36,411 nt of DNA from Clostridia bacterium. GTDB lineage: Bacteria > Bacillota > Clostridia > Oscillospirales > CAG-272. A model generated the notes under the pieces. That model was not told the DNA's origin. It made no database searches and saw nothing but the letters and a program-made list of their open reading frames with translations. The stretch lies in assembly GCA_017504335.1 (NCBI GenBank), contig JAFVRI010000166.1:1-36411 (forward strand). The letters are read 5' to 3'. This document shows positions 16,121-25,547 of this stretch, in pieces. Made by a program: the position numbers and the translations under genes. Every line of letters begins with the position of its first letter. Position 1 is the first letter of the stretch.

Positions 16121-18154
16121 ATGAGAAAAAAACTGACTGCAGACCGTTTGACCCTTGGCGTTTGTTATTATCCCGAGCATTGGGATCCCTCTCTTTGGCG
16201 AGAGGATCTTCGCCGCATGAAGGAAATGGGAATTTCGGTCATTCGTATTGCCGAATTTGCCTGGAATAAGTTTGAGCCGGAAGAGGGGATCTTCACCTTC
16301 GAATTTTTCGACTCCTTCATGGAGATCGTAAAGGAAGAAGGGATGCGCGTCATCTTCTGCACCCCCACAGCCACTCCCCCCGCGTGGATGAGCCACAAGT
16401 ATCCCGAGATCCTCAATGCCGATCTAAACGGCAATCTGATTCGCCACGGTCACCGTCGGCACTATAATATGACAAGCGATGCCTATCGCGCGTTTGTGGC
16501 AAGGATCACGGAAAAGCTGGGAGAGCATTACGGAAAGCACCCGAACATTGTCGCATGGCAGTTGGACAACGAGATCAACTGTGAATGCCATCTCTACTAT
16601 TCCGAAAGTGACCACAAAGCGTTCCGCGACTACCTCAGAAAGCAGTTCAAAACCCTTGACGCGCTCAATGATGCCATTGGCGCCGTGTTTTGGAATCAAA
16701 CCTACACCGATTGGGAAGAGGTGTATCTGACACGCCCTACTCTTCACAAGGGACATACCAATCCGCATATGGAGCTTCTGGAGCGTCGTTTTATTTCCGA
16801 CACCGTAATCGATTTTTTCAAGCTGCAGACCGACATCCTTCGCAAGTATACCGACGCGAAAATCACCACCAACGGACTCTTCCGCTATATCGACTATCAC
16901 CGTCTGACCGATGAGGTCCTGGATTTTATTACCCTTGACAACTACCCGCATTTCAACGAAAAACGGGACGAGCTCAATAATGTGGAGCAAAGACGCAAGG
17001 CGACCTATCGCTTGGCAAGGACCAGAAGCATCTCTCCCATCTTCGGCATCATGGAGCAGCAATCGGGTGTGGGCGGCTGGACCTTTTGGCACCCAACGGA
17101 AGCGCCAAAGCCGGGATACCTTCGCCTTTGGGCATTGCAATCCATCGCCAACGGCGCCGACTTTGTCAGCTTCTTCCGCTATCGGACCTGCTCCTTTGGC
17201 ACGGAGATCTACTGGCATGGCATCCTCAATTACGACAATCGGGACAACCGTAGAGTGGAAGAAGTCAAAAAGCTTTGGCGCGATCTGCAAAAGATCGAAC
17301 AGATCGCCGGCAAGCCGTTCAAGGCAGAGCTTGCCATTCTCAGAGATTATGACAATGAATTGGACGGAGAAAATGATCTTTGGCACGGCGATGCCGATGG
17401 GATCAGCTATCCCGCATGGGTTTCCGCCGCCGAGAAGGCGCATATCCCCTTTGATCTGGTATATATCAACGATGACACCAACCCCGCTGAGCTAAGCAAC
17501 TATAAAATGGTGGTATATCCCCATGCCGCGATCCTCACCGAGAAGCGTGCAGGCATGCTCCGTTCCTATGCGGAAGCGGGAGGCACGGTTCTGTTCGGAT
17601 GCCGCACGGGCTACAAGGATCTATACGGTCGATGCCCCATGATGCCCATGCCCGGATACGCGGCCGAGCTTTGCGGTATCACGGTGGATGACTTTACCGC
17701 TGTATCGAATGAGGGAGATGGCGCCTGGGTCGAGCTGGACGGTCAGCGGATCAGCGCCCCCGTCTTTAATGATATTCTGACCCCCATTGATGCCGATACG
17801 GTAGCAACCTTTGACAATCGCTACTATAAGGGTGCTTGCGCCCTTTCCGAAAAAAAGGTCGGAAAAGGAAAGGCTCTCTATTTCGGAGGCGCGTTTGGCG
17901 AGGACACCGCAAGAGCGATCCTCAAACGGGAAAGCATCGAGGCTCCCGATCAATGGAGCAGGATCCTTTCCCTGCCCGAGACGGTCGGTCTTACCGTCCG
18001 AGGCGAATACGCGTTCCTGCTGAATTACAGCGAGCAAGCCGTAGAAATCCCCTGCACCGAGCCATTATTCAGCCTATTTGAGGAAACAACCGTAACCGAA
18101 ACTCTCCTACTCGCTCCGCTGGATGTGGCAGTCTTAAAACGCAAAAATCCGTAA
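16121..18154 (+). CDS. GH42 beta-galactosidase
   Basis: 677 residues, typical GH42 length. TIM barrel starts LGVCYYPEHW; acid/base E151 in AWQLDNEINC; nucleophile E312 in FGIMEQQSG; then the trimerisation/glutamine-amidotransferase-like domain (from about 390; MVVYPHAAILTEK, GGTVLFGCRTGYKD) and a short C-terminal beta domain. It hydrolyses beta-galactosides in the cytoplasm (no signal peptide), probably short galacto-oligosaccharides or galacto-N-biose-type fragments. Start ATG follows AAAAGGAG. Single-gene transcription unit with its own promoter and a terminator 5 bp after the stop. Confidence 0.92.
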   Translation: MRKKLTADRLTLGVCYYPEHWDPSLWREDLRRMKEMGISVIRIAEFAWNKFEPEEGIFTFEFFDSFMEIVKEEGMRVIFCTPTATPPAWMSHKYPEILNADLNGNLIRHGHRRHYNMTSDAYRAFVARITEKLGEHYGKHPNIVAWQLDNEINCECHLYYSESDHKAFRDYLRKQFKTLDALNDAIGAVFWNQTYTDWEEVYLTRPTLHKGHTNPHMELLERRFISDTVIDFFKLQTDILRKYTDAKITTNGLFRYIDYHRLTDEVLDFITLDNYPHFNEKRDELNNVEQRRKATYRLARTRSISPIFGIMEQQSGVGGWTFWHPTEAPKPGYLRLWALQSIANGADFVSFFRYRTCSFGTEIYWHGILNYDNRDNRRVEEVKKLWRDLQKIEQIAGKPFKAELAILRDYDNELDGENDLWHGDADGISYPAWVSAAEKAHIPFDLVYINDDTNPAELSNYKMVVYPHAAILTEKRAGMLRSYAEAGGTVLFGCRTGYKDLYGRCPMMPMPGYAAELCGITVDDFTAVSNEGDGAWVELDGQRISAPVFNDILTPIDADTVATFDNRYYKGACALSEKKVGKGKALYFGGAFGEDTARAILKRESIEAPDQWSRILSLPETVGLTVRGEYAFLLNYSEQAVEIPCTEPLFSLFEETTVTETLLLAPLDVAVLKRKNP

Positions 18155-18158
18155 AAAA

Positions 18159-18198
18159 GAAAACCGTCGGGACGCAAGGACCCGACGGATTTCTTTTT
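18159..18198 (+). terminator. Terminator of GH42 gene
   Basis: GAAAACCGTCGGG...CCCGACGGATTTC followed by TTTTT. It is the terminal hairpin of the 3'-end element family without the 5' part; its two arms come from different subtypes, leaving one A/A mismatch. Confidence 0.85.
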
Positions 18199-18216
18199 GG
18201 GGATGCGATTGTTTCA

Positions 18217-18365
18217 CGGGACGTCGAGGACGTCGTCCCCTACGAGACAGATGTGATTTATCGCACATTTTTCTATTGAAACAAAGGGATTTTCGATTGT
18301 TTATTTAGAAAAATTGCAAAGGCTTTCCACCATCATTTGTAGGGGACGACGTCCTCGACGTTCCG
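18217..18365 (+). mobile_element. MITE-like palindromic element, copy 2
   Basis: 149 bp, same terminal inverted repeats (CGGGACGTCGAGGACGTCG / CGACGTCCTCGACGTTCCG) and same orientation as copy 1, more diverged inside. It is flanked on the left by the GH42 terminator and on the right by the terminator of 3'-end element copy E. The left flank GGGATGCGATTGTTTC matches, inverted, the right flank of copy 1, so the element may be some 16 bp longer. Confidence 0.78.
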
Positions 18366-18373
18366 TTACAAAT

Positions 18374-18576
18374 AAAGAAATCCGTGGTGGCGTAGCAGCC
18401 GTCCACGGATTTCTACCTTAGAGAAAGAACATTCGCTCACATCCCAAACAAAGACGAGAAACGTGAACAAAAATAAAAATATTTTTGTATGAAAGTTTTT
18501 GCGGAGCTTTTTTCAAAAAGCGACAAAAAGTTTTTGCCAAGCTTTTTTCAAAAAGCGTAAAAATTCCAGTCGTAAC
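18374..18576 (-). repeat. 3'-end structured element, copy E (with terminator, doubled 5' module)
   Basis: Minus-strand copy beginning 4 bp after the cysS stop with GTTACGACT. The first hairpin module (GCTTTTTGAAAAAAGC) occurs twice in tandem. Core CTCTAAGGTAGAAA at 18423-18410; terminator stem GAAATCCGTGG / CCACGGATTTC (18413-18377), again altered on both arms together (GTCGG to GTGG). Confidence 0.83.
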
Positions 18577-18580
18577 TAAT

Positions 18581-20017
18581 TCACTGCATCTTGTACTGAG
18601 TACCCTGAGGGGTATCGATGAGGGTCACGCCTTCGGCAAGAAGGGTCTGACGGATCTCATCGGCGCGGGCGTAATTCTTCGCCTTCTTTGCCTCGGCACG
18701 CTCGCGGATCAGCTCCTCGATGCGGCGAATGACGGGATCATCGGAGAGAGGAGCATTTGCCGCCTCCTCCTCTGCCTTCTTCAGCAGCTCGGCTTCCTTG
18801 ATCAGATCCAGACCCAGCACGCGGTCAAAGTCAGCGATCAGTGCCAGCTTGGTAGCGGGCGTGGTATTCGCCTTCAGTACGTCATACAGAGCCGTTACAC
18901 CCAAGGAGGTGTTCATATCATTGTCCAGAGCGGCGCAGAAGGCTGCCTTTCTTTCTTCAAACGCAGCGGGATCGATCTCTCCCTGCTCGGACTTCAGAAG
19001 GGTCAGAATACGGGCAACCAGCTTCTTGTATGCCACCGCCGCGTTGTCCAGATTCTCGTAGGAGAATACCAAGGACTTGCGGTAGTGAGACTGGAGGCAG
19101 AAGAAACGGTACACCAAGGGATTGTAGCCCTTGGACTCCAACAGCGATACGGTCAGAAATTCACCCGAGCTCTTGCTCATCTTGCCGCTATTGGTGTTCA
19201 GATGATGCACGTGGAACCAGTAGTTACACCACTTGTGTCCCAGATATGCCTCGCTCTGCGCGATCTCATTGGTGTGATGGGGGAAGGCGTTGTCAATTCC
19301 ACCGCAGTGGATGTCCAGGGTCTCGCCCAAATGCTTCATGCTGATGCAGGAGCACTCAATATGCCAGCCGGGGTAGCCTACACCCCAAGGGCTGTCCCAC
19401 TTCAATTCCTGATCGTCAAACTTGGACTTGGTGAACCAAAGAACGAAATCCGCCTTGTTGCGCTTGTTTCCGTCCTCTTCCACACCTTCGCAGACACCTA
19501 CCTCCAGGTCCTCCTCGCGGAAGTCGTTGAACACGTAATACTGCTTCAGCTTGGAGGTATCAAAATAAATGTTGCCACCCGCCTCATAGGCAAATCCCTT
19601 TTCCAGAAGTCCCTCGATCACATGGATGAACTCGTCAATACAGCCCGTGGCGGGAGCCACTACATCGGGGGTTTTGATGTTCAGCTTGGCACAGTCGGCA
19701 AAGAAGGCGTCGGTGTAATACTTGGCGATCTCCATGACCGTCTTCTTTTCGCGCTTGGCACCCTTGAGCATCTTGTCCTCGCCCGTATCGGCATCGCTGG
19801 TCAGGTGACCTACGTCGGTGATGTTCATGACACGGGTCACATCATAGCCCGCATAGCGCAGATACTTCTCCAGAATATCCTCCATGATGTAGCTGCGAAG
19901 GTTTCCGATGTGAGCATAGTGATAGACGGTCGGTCCACAGGTGTACATGCTCACCTTTCCGGGTACGTTGGGAATGAACTCGTCTCTTCTTCTGGTCAGT
20001 GAATTGTATAATAACAT
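18581..20017 (-). CDS. cysS: Cysteinyl-tRNA synthetase
   Basis: 478 residues, standard length. Class I synthetase: HIGN (YHYAHIGNLRSY), KMSKSSG loop, and zinc-site residues in MYTCGPTVY, GWHIECSCIS and HHTNEIAQSE. Charges tRNA-Cys in the cytoplasm. RBS AAAGGAAG. Lies 3 bp after cysE, so the two are co-transcribed under the cysteine T-box leader. Confidence 0.97.
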   Translation of the reverse strand: MLLYNSLTRRRDEFIPNVPGKVSMYTCGPTVYHYAHIGNLRSYIMEDILEKYLRYAGYDVTRVMNITDVGHLTSDADTGEDKMLKGAKREKKTVMEIAKYYTDAFFADCAKLNIKTPDVVAPATGCIDEFIHVIEGLLEKGFAYEAGGNIYFDTSKLKQYYVFNDFREEDLEVGVCEGVEEDGNKRNKADFVLWFTKSKFDDQELKWDSPWGVGYPGWHIECSCISMKHLGETLDIHCGGIDNAFPHHTNEIAQSEAYLGHKWCNYWFHVHHLNTNSGKMSKSSGEFLTVSLLESKGYNPLVYRFFCLQSHYRKSLVFSYENLDNAAVAYKKLVARILTLLKSEQGEIDPAAFEERKAAFCAALDNDMNTSLGVTALYDVLKANTTPATKLALIADFDRVLGLDLIKEAELLKKAEEEAANAPLSDDPVIRRIEELIRERAEAKKAKNYARADEIRQTLLAEGVTLIDTPQGTQYKMQ

Positions 20018-20020
20018 GAT

Positions 20021-20821
20021 TTATTTTCTTCCTTTCGTTTGTTTCTTGATCTCGGAAAGCTCGCCCTCCAATGCCGCCAGTTTCTCCTCCAAGCGACGGA
20101 TCTCCTGAGCAACAGGGTCAGGGATGTGGATCTGATCCAGCTCATCCTCTACCTTCACGCCGTCCTTTTTCACCACACGGGCGGGAATACCCACCGCCGT
20201 ACATTGGTCGGGGATCTCCGCCAGTACCACCGCGTTGGCGGCGATCTTGGTGTTGTCTCCGATGCGGAACGGACCCAAAACCTTGGCACCCGCTCCCACC
20301 AACACGTTGTTGCCAAGGGTCGGATGACGCTTTCCCACGTCCTTACCCGTACCGCCCAAGGTCACACCTTGGTAGAGCGTACAATGGTCTCCGATCTCAG
20401 CGGTCTCACCGATCACCACGCCCATACCGTGGTCGATCATCAAGCCCTTGCCGATCTTGGCACCGGGGTGGATCTCGATTCCCGTAATGGCTCTGGCGGT
20501 CTGGCTGATGGCACGCGCGCCGAAATAATATCCCTTTTCATGAAGCCTGTGGGCAACACGGTAGGCAGCAAGGGCATGAATACCGGGATAGAGCAAAAGG
20601 ACCTCCTTGTTGCTTCTTGCGGCGGGATCTCGCTCGCGGGTCGCCTGCACATCCTCCTTCACCGCCGCTACCGTTTCCTTGGCGGCAGACGCAAGAGTTC
20701 CGATGAATCCTGCGGTTCTCGCGGCTCTTTTCTTCAGTTTTTTCATCCCCTCCGACATTTGAGGCTTTGGATCCTCCTCAAATCTTTGGGGGCTTTTCTT
20801 TTTTACCGTAGTAGGCTCCAT
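20021..20821 (-). CDS. cysE: Serine O-acetyltransferase
   Basis: 266 residues from ATG 20821, which has AAGGAGG 5 bases upstream; the open frame extends further but into the leader terminator. A charged, lysine-rich N-terminus (1-70) is followed by a helical part (YPGIHALAAYRVAHRL) and the left-handed hexapeptide-repeat helix with MIDHGMGVVIGETAEIGD (catalytic His-Asp region) and VTLGGTGKD. Makes O-acetyl-serine, the cysteine precursor. The C-terminal 35 residues look like a coiled coil (EIRRLEEKLAALEGELSEIKK). First gene of the T-box operon. Confidence 0.93.
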   Translation of the reverse strand: MEPTTVKKKSPQRFEEDPKPQMSEGMKKLKKRAARTAGFIGTLASAAKETVAAVKEDVQATRERDPAARSNKEVLLLYPGIHALAAYRVAHRLHEKGYYFGARAISQTARAITGIEIHPGAKIGKGLMIDHGMGVVIGETAEIGDHCTLYQGVTLGGTGKDVGKRHPTLGNNVLVGAGAKVLGPFRIGDNTKIAANAVVLAEIPDQCTAVGIPARVVKKDGVKVEDELDQIHIPDPVAQEIRRLEEKLAALEGELSEIKKQTKGRK

Positions 20822-20834
20822 ATTTGCCTCCTTG

Positions 20835-21101
20835 AAAAAATAAGCCTCTGTACCCTTGGGGGTACAGAGGCATGATACACACGCGGTTCCACTCTGCTTG
20901 AAGGGATTTTTCGCAATGCTTCCCTTCCTCATGCTTCCTTAACGCGGAATGACGCCGAGACTACGCACCCACCGAGAGATGAGCTTCGCCTGCGGGATCT
21001 CCCGGGCGCACAAGCCGACAGCTTTCTGTTTGCCGCTCCCAGCCCATGGCGGCAATTCTCTGGTACAGATTCGGTCGGTTTCTTCCCGTTCAACGATCTA
21101 C
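20835..21101 (-). promoter_or_regulatory. Cysteine-specific T-box leader of cysE-cysS
   Basis: The T-box sequence AGAGTGGAACCGCG (20895-20882) is followed by a strong terminator GCCTCTGTACCC...GGGTACAGAGGC (20871-20844) and a T run. In my manual fold of Stem I, helices CGGG/CCCG and CCGAC/GTCGG flank an internal loop whose 3' side holds TGC (21010-21008), the cysteine codon; distal helix GCCGC/GCGGC. Uncharged tRNA-Cys would favour antitermination and expression of cysE-cysS. The specifier assignment is by hand; the T-box itself is clear. Confidence 0.9.
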
Positions 21102-21107
21102 CCTATC

Positions 21108-21136
21108 ATTATACACGTTTGTGTGCCGTTTGTAAA
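21108..21136 (-). promoter_or_regulatory. Promoter of T-box-cysE-cysS
   Basis: TTTACA (21136-21131), 17 bp, TATAAT (21113-21108), in the 53-bp gap after fakA. Confidence 0.75.
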
Positions 21137-21154
21137 TAGGTTTTTGAAAATTTT

Positions 21155-22795
21155 TTATTCAACCGAGATCACATAAGGATACAGAGGCTGTCCGCCGGGC
21201 AACATGGCAATTTCGCTGTTGGGCGCTCCCTTGCGAAGGATCTCCTCGGCAACTGCCTGATCCTCCTCGGAAACTCCCTCTCCGCAAAATACCATTACGT
21301 AGGAGGCATTTGCCATCCGCCCGGTCAGCTTCTCAAGGCATTCGTTCACCGAATCCGCCACGCAATCAATGGCACCGTCCACAAGACCCAGCATCTGTCC
21401 GTCAGTGATCTGCTCACCCTGCACGGTGGTGCTTCTTACCGCGTTGGTGATCGACATGCTGACCACCCGTCCGATGGCATCCTCCATCTCACGGATGTTC
21501 TCCTCCACATCCCCATCGGGATTGAAGGCGATCATGGAAGAAATACCCTGCGGAACGCTCTTGGTGGGAATGACGCAAACTCTCTTGTCCTTGATAATTC
21601 CCGATGCCTGCTCGGCAACCATATAAATATTCTTGTTGTTGGGCAGCACGAACACGATCTCGGCAGGAGTCAGATTGACCGCGTCAATGATATCCTGCGT
21701 GCTGGGGTTCATGGTCTGTCCACCCTGAATGATCTGATCCACGCCTACGTCACGGAAGGCATCGGCAATCCCGTCGCCGAGACAAACCGATACAAAGCCG
21801 TACTTCTTCTCGGGTCTTGCCACCGCGGGCTTCTTGGGAGCGGGCTGGATTCCTCCTGCCATCTCCGAGTGCTGGATCCTCATGTTCTCGATCTTTACCG
21901 TGGCAAGCATACCGTATTTCACCGCCTCGGTCAAAACCTTACCCGGCTCATCGGTATGTACGTGCAGCTTAATGACTGCCTCGTCATCCACAAATACCAC
22001 ACTGTCTCCCAACCCCATGATATACTCATGAAGCGCCGAGACCTTTCCCTCGCCCTGATATTGCTCGGATTTATCCACGATACATTCGGTACAGTAGGAG
22101 AAGGTAATGTCCTGTGCGTCAAAGCGACCGAAATCGGCGCTGCGCAGAGTGACCTCCTCTTCTGCCAACAGCGTTACGGGTCTTTTCTTCAGAGCCGCAA
22201 CCATTCCCTTCAGAATGGTTACAAAGCCGTATCCGCCCGCATCCACCACGTTGGCTTCCTTCAGCTTGGGAAGCTGCTCGGGGGTCTTGGCCAAAGCGAT
22301 CTCTGCCGCCTCAACCAGCGCGTCAAAGAGATCCTCTACCGATCCCTTGAACTTTCCGTCGGCGGTCAGCTCCTCTGCCTTCTCGCCGCAGCGCTGCATA
22401 ACGGTCAGAATCGTACCCTTGGTGGGATTCATCACCGCACGGTATGCCTCCTCGTGCCCGATGCGGAAGGCATGCGCAATGTCCTCGGGACCCGCTTCAT
22501 CCAGCCCACGGAAAGCCTTAGACATACCGCGGAAGAAGAGAGACAGAATGGCACCCGAGTTTCCTCTTGCCGCGCGAAGCACTACCTGCGCCGCATGCTT
22601 GGCACAGTCGGAAAGAGTTCCGTCATAATCGCTAAGACCCTTGACCGTACGAAGGGTCAGAGTCATATTGATACCCGTATCTCCGTCAGGGACGGGAAAT
22701 ACGTTCATGTTGTTGATGATCTCCTTCTTGTTATCCAAGCCGTTAGCGGCGGAGATCAACATTCCGTAAAAAATAGAACCGTTGATCGTTTTCAT
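21155..22795 (-). CDS. fakA: Fatty acid kinase catalytic subunit (DAK2/YloV family)
   Basis: 546 residues. N-terminal DAK2/DhaL ATP-binding domain with the metal-binding PDGDTG (36-41) and RGNSGAILS; a middle domain (CTECIV, HVHTDEPGKVL); and a C-terminal DegV-like/FakA-C domain (FVLPNNKNIYMVAEQA, TKSVPQG). Phosphorylates the fatty acid carried by FakB, giving acyl-phosphate for phospholipid synthesis. Starts 3 bp after fakB with GGAGAG upstream. The pairing with fakB next to it makes the assignment firm. Confidence 0.93.
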   Translation of the reverse strand: MKTINGSIFYGMLISAANGLDNKKEIINNMNVFPVPDGDTGINMTLTLRTVKGLSDYDGTLSDCAKHAAQVVLRAARGNSGAILSLFFRGMSKAFRGLDEAGPEDIAHAFRIGHEEAYRAVMNPTKGTILTVMQRCGEKAEELTADGKFKGSVEDLFDALVEAAEIALAKTPEQLPKLKEANVVDAGGYGFVTILKGMVAALKKRPVTLLAEEEVTLRSADFGRFDAQDITFSYCTECIVDKSEQYQGEGKVSALHEYIMGLGDSVVFVDDEAVIKLHVHTDEPGKVLTEAVKYGMLATVKIENMRIQHSEMAGGIQPAPKKPAVARPEKKYGFVSVCLGDGIADAFRDVGVDQIIQGGQTMNPSTQDIIDAVNLTPAEIVFVLPNNKNIYMVAEQASGIIKDKRVCVIPTKSVPQGISSMIAFNPDGDVEENIREMEDAIGRVVSMSITNAVRSTTVQGEQITDGQMLGLVDGAIDCVADSVNECLEKLTGRMANASYVMVFCGEGVSEEDQAVAEEILRKGAPNSEIAMLPGGQPLYPYVISVE

Positions 22796-22798
22796 GTC

Positions 22799-23662
22799 TT
22801 ATCTCTCCGTTCCTACATAAAAGATCGCAAGGGTACCGGGTCCCGAATGGGCGCCGATAACAGGTCCCGTGTATTCAATGATCACCTCGGGAACTCCAAC
22901 ATCCTTCTTCATGCGATCTGCTACGTATTCCGCATCCGCGAGACAATCTCCGTGACAGATAAAGCAGGTCTGCTTTTCGGGCTCAATCACGGTCGCCTTC
23001 ATCTTCTCAATCAAGGTATCCATTGCCGCCTTACGTCCTCTTGCTTTGGCAACGTTGATCAGCTTACCCTTGTTATCCACGTGCATAACGGGCTTGATGC
23101 TGAGCATGGTGCCCATAACAGCCGTAGCGGAGCTGACACGTCCGCCTCTCTTCAGGAAGAAGAGATCGTCCACCGTAAACCAGTGGCAGATATGCAGCTT
23201 GGTCTCCTCGGCAAACTGTCTGACCTCCTCTAAGCTTGCGCCCTCCAGACGCTTCTTGGCTGCCAGATATACCAGCAAGCCCTGACCCGTAGAAGCACAC
23301 AGGGTATCCACGGTCTTTATCGTCCGCTCGGGGTACTTCTCTGCCAGTTCATTTGCCGCAACCAGACCCGCATTGTAGGTTCCGCTGAGTTCCGAAGAGA
23401 ATCCGAGATACAGCACATCATTTCCTTCCTTCAGGAAGGGCTCCATATACTGGGTAAAGCGATCTATGCTGACCGCGGAGGTAGTCACCGAGCTTTTTGC
23501 GCGTAGCTTCGCGTAAAAGTCCTTTACATCCACCTGGTCGTTATAAACAGGGGAACAGCCCTCCATAAGAATCTCCAACGGAAGGACCCGAAGATCCAGC
23601 TCCGCAATCAACTCGCGGTCAAGATCCGCGGAAGAGTCGGTAATGAGTACAAAATTTGCCAT
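22799..23662 (-). CDS. fakB: Fatty acid-binding protein of fatty acid kinase (DegV family)
   Basis: 287 residues. DegV fold with the fatty-acid headgroup segments TTSAVS (60-65) and GFSSELSGTYN (87-97), DTLCASTGQG, and a C-terminal HSGPGTLAIFYVG. Binds and presents exogenous fatty acids to FakA. I chose ATG 23662 (AAAGGAAAG just upstream) over an ATG six codons earlier. Has its own consensus promoter in the gap behind the ligase gene, so fakB-fakA can be expressed separately from marR-ligase. Confidence 0.92.
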   Translation of the reverse strand: MANFVLITDSSADLDRELIAELDLRVLPLEILMEGCSPVYNDQVDVKDFYAKLRAKSSVTTSAVSIDRFTQYMEPFLKEGNDVLYLGFSSELSGTYNAGLVAANELAEKYPERTIKTVDTLCASTGQGLLVYLAAKKRLEGASLEEVRQFAEETKLHICHWFTVDDLFFLKRGGRVSSATAVMGTMLSIKPVMHVDNKGKLINVAKARGRKAAMDTLIEKMKATVIEPEKQTCFICHGDCLADAEYVADRMKKDVGVPEVIIEYTGPVIGAHSGPGTLAIFYVGTER

Positions 23663-23717
23663 ATTCTTTCCTTTCTGCATTTCGTTTGAAATTCCGCTTG
23701 ACGTAGTTTCAAAAACT

Positions 23718-23746
23718 ATTATACAAGATCAAGGGGTCCTTGTCAA
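23718..23746 (-). promoter_or_regulatory. Promoter of fakB-fakA
   Basis: TTGACA (23746-23741), 17 bp, TATAAT (23723-23718): full consensus. An inverted pair AAGGACCCCTTGATCTT lies in the spacer. Confidence 0.8.
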
Positions 23747-23757
23747 GCATTTTTCGC

Positions 23758-25485
23758 TTATTTCAGCAAATGGCGCTTAATCTTCTTGGAGGTAGTCTTT
23801 TCAAAGGGAGTGTTGCGCAGCTCAACCAGCTTGATCTGCTTGTAGGTGGGAAGCTTCTTGTTCATCGCCATAATCGTATCCTCAATATCGTCTAAGATCA
23901 CGGAATCAGAAGTTCCCTCGGGGTACTTGGTATAGTCGGGATATACAATGGCAACCAGCGTGACCGTCTCATCCTTTTCTCTGCCCAGCACCACGCTCTC
24001 CGCAATGGTATCGATCTCACCCAGATACTCCTCGATCTCCTCGGGGAATACGTTCTTTCCGTTTTCCAGAACGATCAGATTCTTCAGTCGGCCGGTAATG
24101 AAGCAGTAGCCGTCCTCGTCCATATATGCCATATCGCCCGTGCGGAACCAGCCGTCCGCCGTAAATGCCTGCGCATTTGCGGAAGGATTGTTGTAGTAGC
24201 CCAGCATGACGTTGTCACCCTTGACCTGAAGCTCACCCTCAATGAATCCCTTCTCGTTGATCTCGTCTCCGTCAATTCGGATCTGACAGCAAGGAACAGC
24301 GGGACCCACCGAGCCGTACTTACGGGCATAATAGGGAGTTACGCAAACCAAAGGCGAGCATTCGGTAATACCGAAGCCCTCGTAGATGGAAATACCGATG
24401 CTCTCGAAGAACTCGATCATACGGGGATTCAGTGCCGCGCCGCCGCAGATGATCTTCTCGACTCTGCCGCCAAAGGAATCCAGAACCTCGCCGAAAATCT
24501 TTCTGCGCTTGTCAATACCGATGCTGGTCATGGCACGGGACGCGCTCAGACCCAGCTTCAGCTTCTTATCCCGTCCGGTCTTCTTTGCCTCTGTCCAGAT
24601 CTTCTTATAGATGGTGTAAACAAAGAGAGGCACCAGCACCAAAGCCGTAGGCTTGAAGAGCTTGAAATTCTTCAGTACACGGGAGAGAGAGTCGTTGATG
24701 CAGATGTGCATGCCGTAATCCATTGCCGCCAGAAGGCACGCGAGCTCGTAGGTATGGTGAATGGGAAGCACCGAAACGATCACATCGTCGGGATAGAAAT
24801 CCACCGTCTCTGCCGCGGAGCTGACTGCCGCGAAGATGTTCTTCTGGCTGAGCATGACGCACTTGCTGGTTCCCGTGGTGCCCGAGGTAAACAGCATCTC
24901 TGCCAGTCCCTCACGATCCTTCACGGGCGGGAAGCGGTAGCCTTCCTTGCGGGCAGCCTTACCCATTTCCAAAACCTTTTCAAAGGAAACCACGTTCTCT
25001 ACCGCAGACTCCGCCTCATTGGGCGCGATGGCAATAAAGTGCTTCAGGCTCTTATGCTCCTTCTGCGTGTTTGAAAACTTTCCGTTGAAGCTTGCGGAAT
25101 AAATGATACCCTCTGCCTCCACTCCGTCAAGGAAGCCCTCGATCGCCTCGATCTCCAGCTCCTTATCCATGGGAATGGCAACGCCGCCGATGGAAAGAAT
25201 CGCCAGATAGGAAGCCAGCCACTGCACGGAGGTCTCTCCGATGATCGCTACTCGCTTTCCCTCCAGACCGATCTTGGCCAGACCTGCCGCCGTTCTGCGG
25301 ATCATCTTGGTGAACTGCGCATAGGTCATATCGATCAGCTTTCTCTTTTCGCCGAAATAGGAGAAGGCAACACGGTTGCCATGCTTCTCCAATACACGGT
25401 AATAATCCAACACGTTTGATACGCGCTCATACTGTCTCTTGGTCTTTTTCGCCGTATGAATCTTTACGGGCTTTGTGTTTTTCAT
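23758..25485 (-). CDS. AMP-dependent acyl-CoA (long-chain fatty acid) ligase
   Basis: 575 residues. ANL superfamily motifs in order: P-loop LFTSGTTGTSKCVMLSQ, YEGFGITECSP (A5), GWFRTGDM (A7), GRLKNLIVLENGKNVFPEE (A8) and the C-terminal catalytic lysine region TTSKKIKRHLL (A10). Adenylates a fatty acid and transfers it to CoA or ACP. The basic N-terminus (KIHTAKKTKRQYERV) is unusual. ATG 25485 has GGAGG 9 bases upstream. Neighbours marR and fakBA place it in exogenous fatty-acid activation; CoA versus ACP as acceptor cannot be told. Confidence 0.87.
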   Translation of the reverse strand: MKNTKPVKIHTAKKTKRQYERVSNVLDYYRVLEKHGNRVAFSYFGEKRKLIDMTYAQFTKMIRRTAAGLAKIGLEGKRVAIIGETSVQWLASYLAILSIGGVAIPMDKELEIEAIEGFLDGVEAEGIIYSASFNGKFSNTQKEHKSLKHFIAIAPNEAESAVENVVSFEKVLEMGKAARKEGYRFPPVKDREGLAEMLFTSGTTGTSKCVMLSQKNIFAAVSSAAETVDFYPDDVIVSVLPIHHTYELACLLAAMDYGMHICINDSLSRVLKNFKLFKPTALVLVPLFVYTIYKKIWTEAKKTGRDKKLKLGLSASRAMTSIGIDKRRKIFGEVLDSFGGRVEKIICGGAALNPRMIEFFESIGISIYEGFGITECSPLVCVTPYYARKYGSVGPAVPCCQIRIDGDEINEKGFIEGELQVKGDNVMLGYYNNPSANAQAFTADGWFRTGDMAYMDEDGYCFITGRLKNLIVLENGKNVFPEEIEEYLGEIDTIAESVVLGREKDETVTLVAIVYPDYTKYPEGTSDSVILDDIEDTIMAMNKKLPTYKQIKLVELRNTPFEKTTSKKIKRHLLK

Positions 25486-25547
25486 ATTTATCTTCCTCCA
25501 AATCACGTACTTTATAACAATATACTTTTTCTGTCAGAATGATTCAT

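Noticed and set aside
18485..20002. 505-codon + frame opposite cysS
   Set aside because: Shadow of cysS, whose protein is unmistakable; no ribosome site and no recognisable product.
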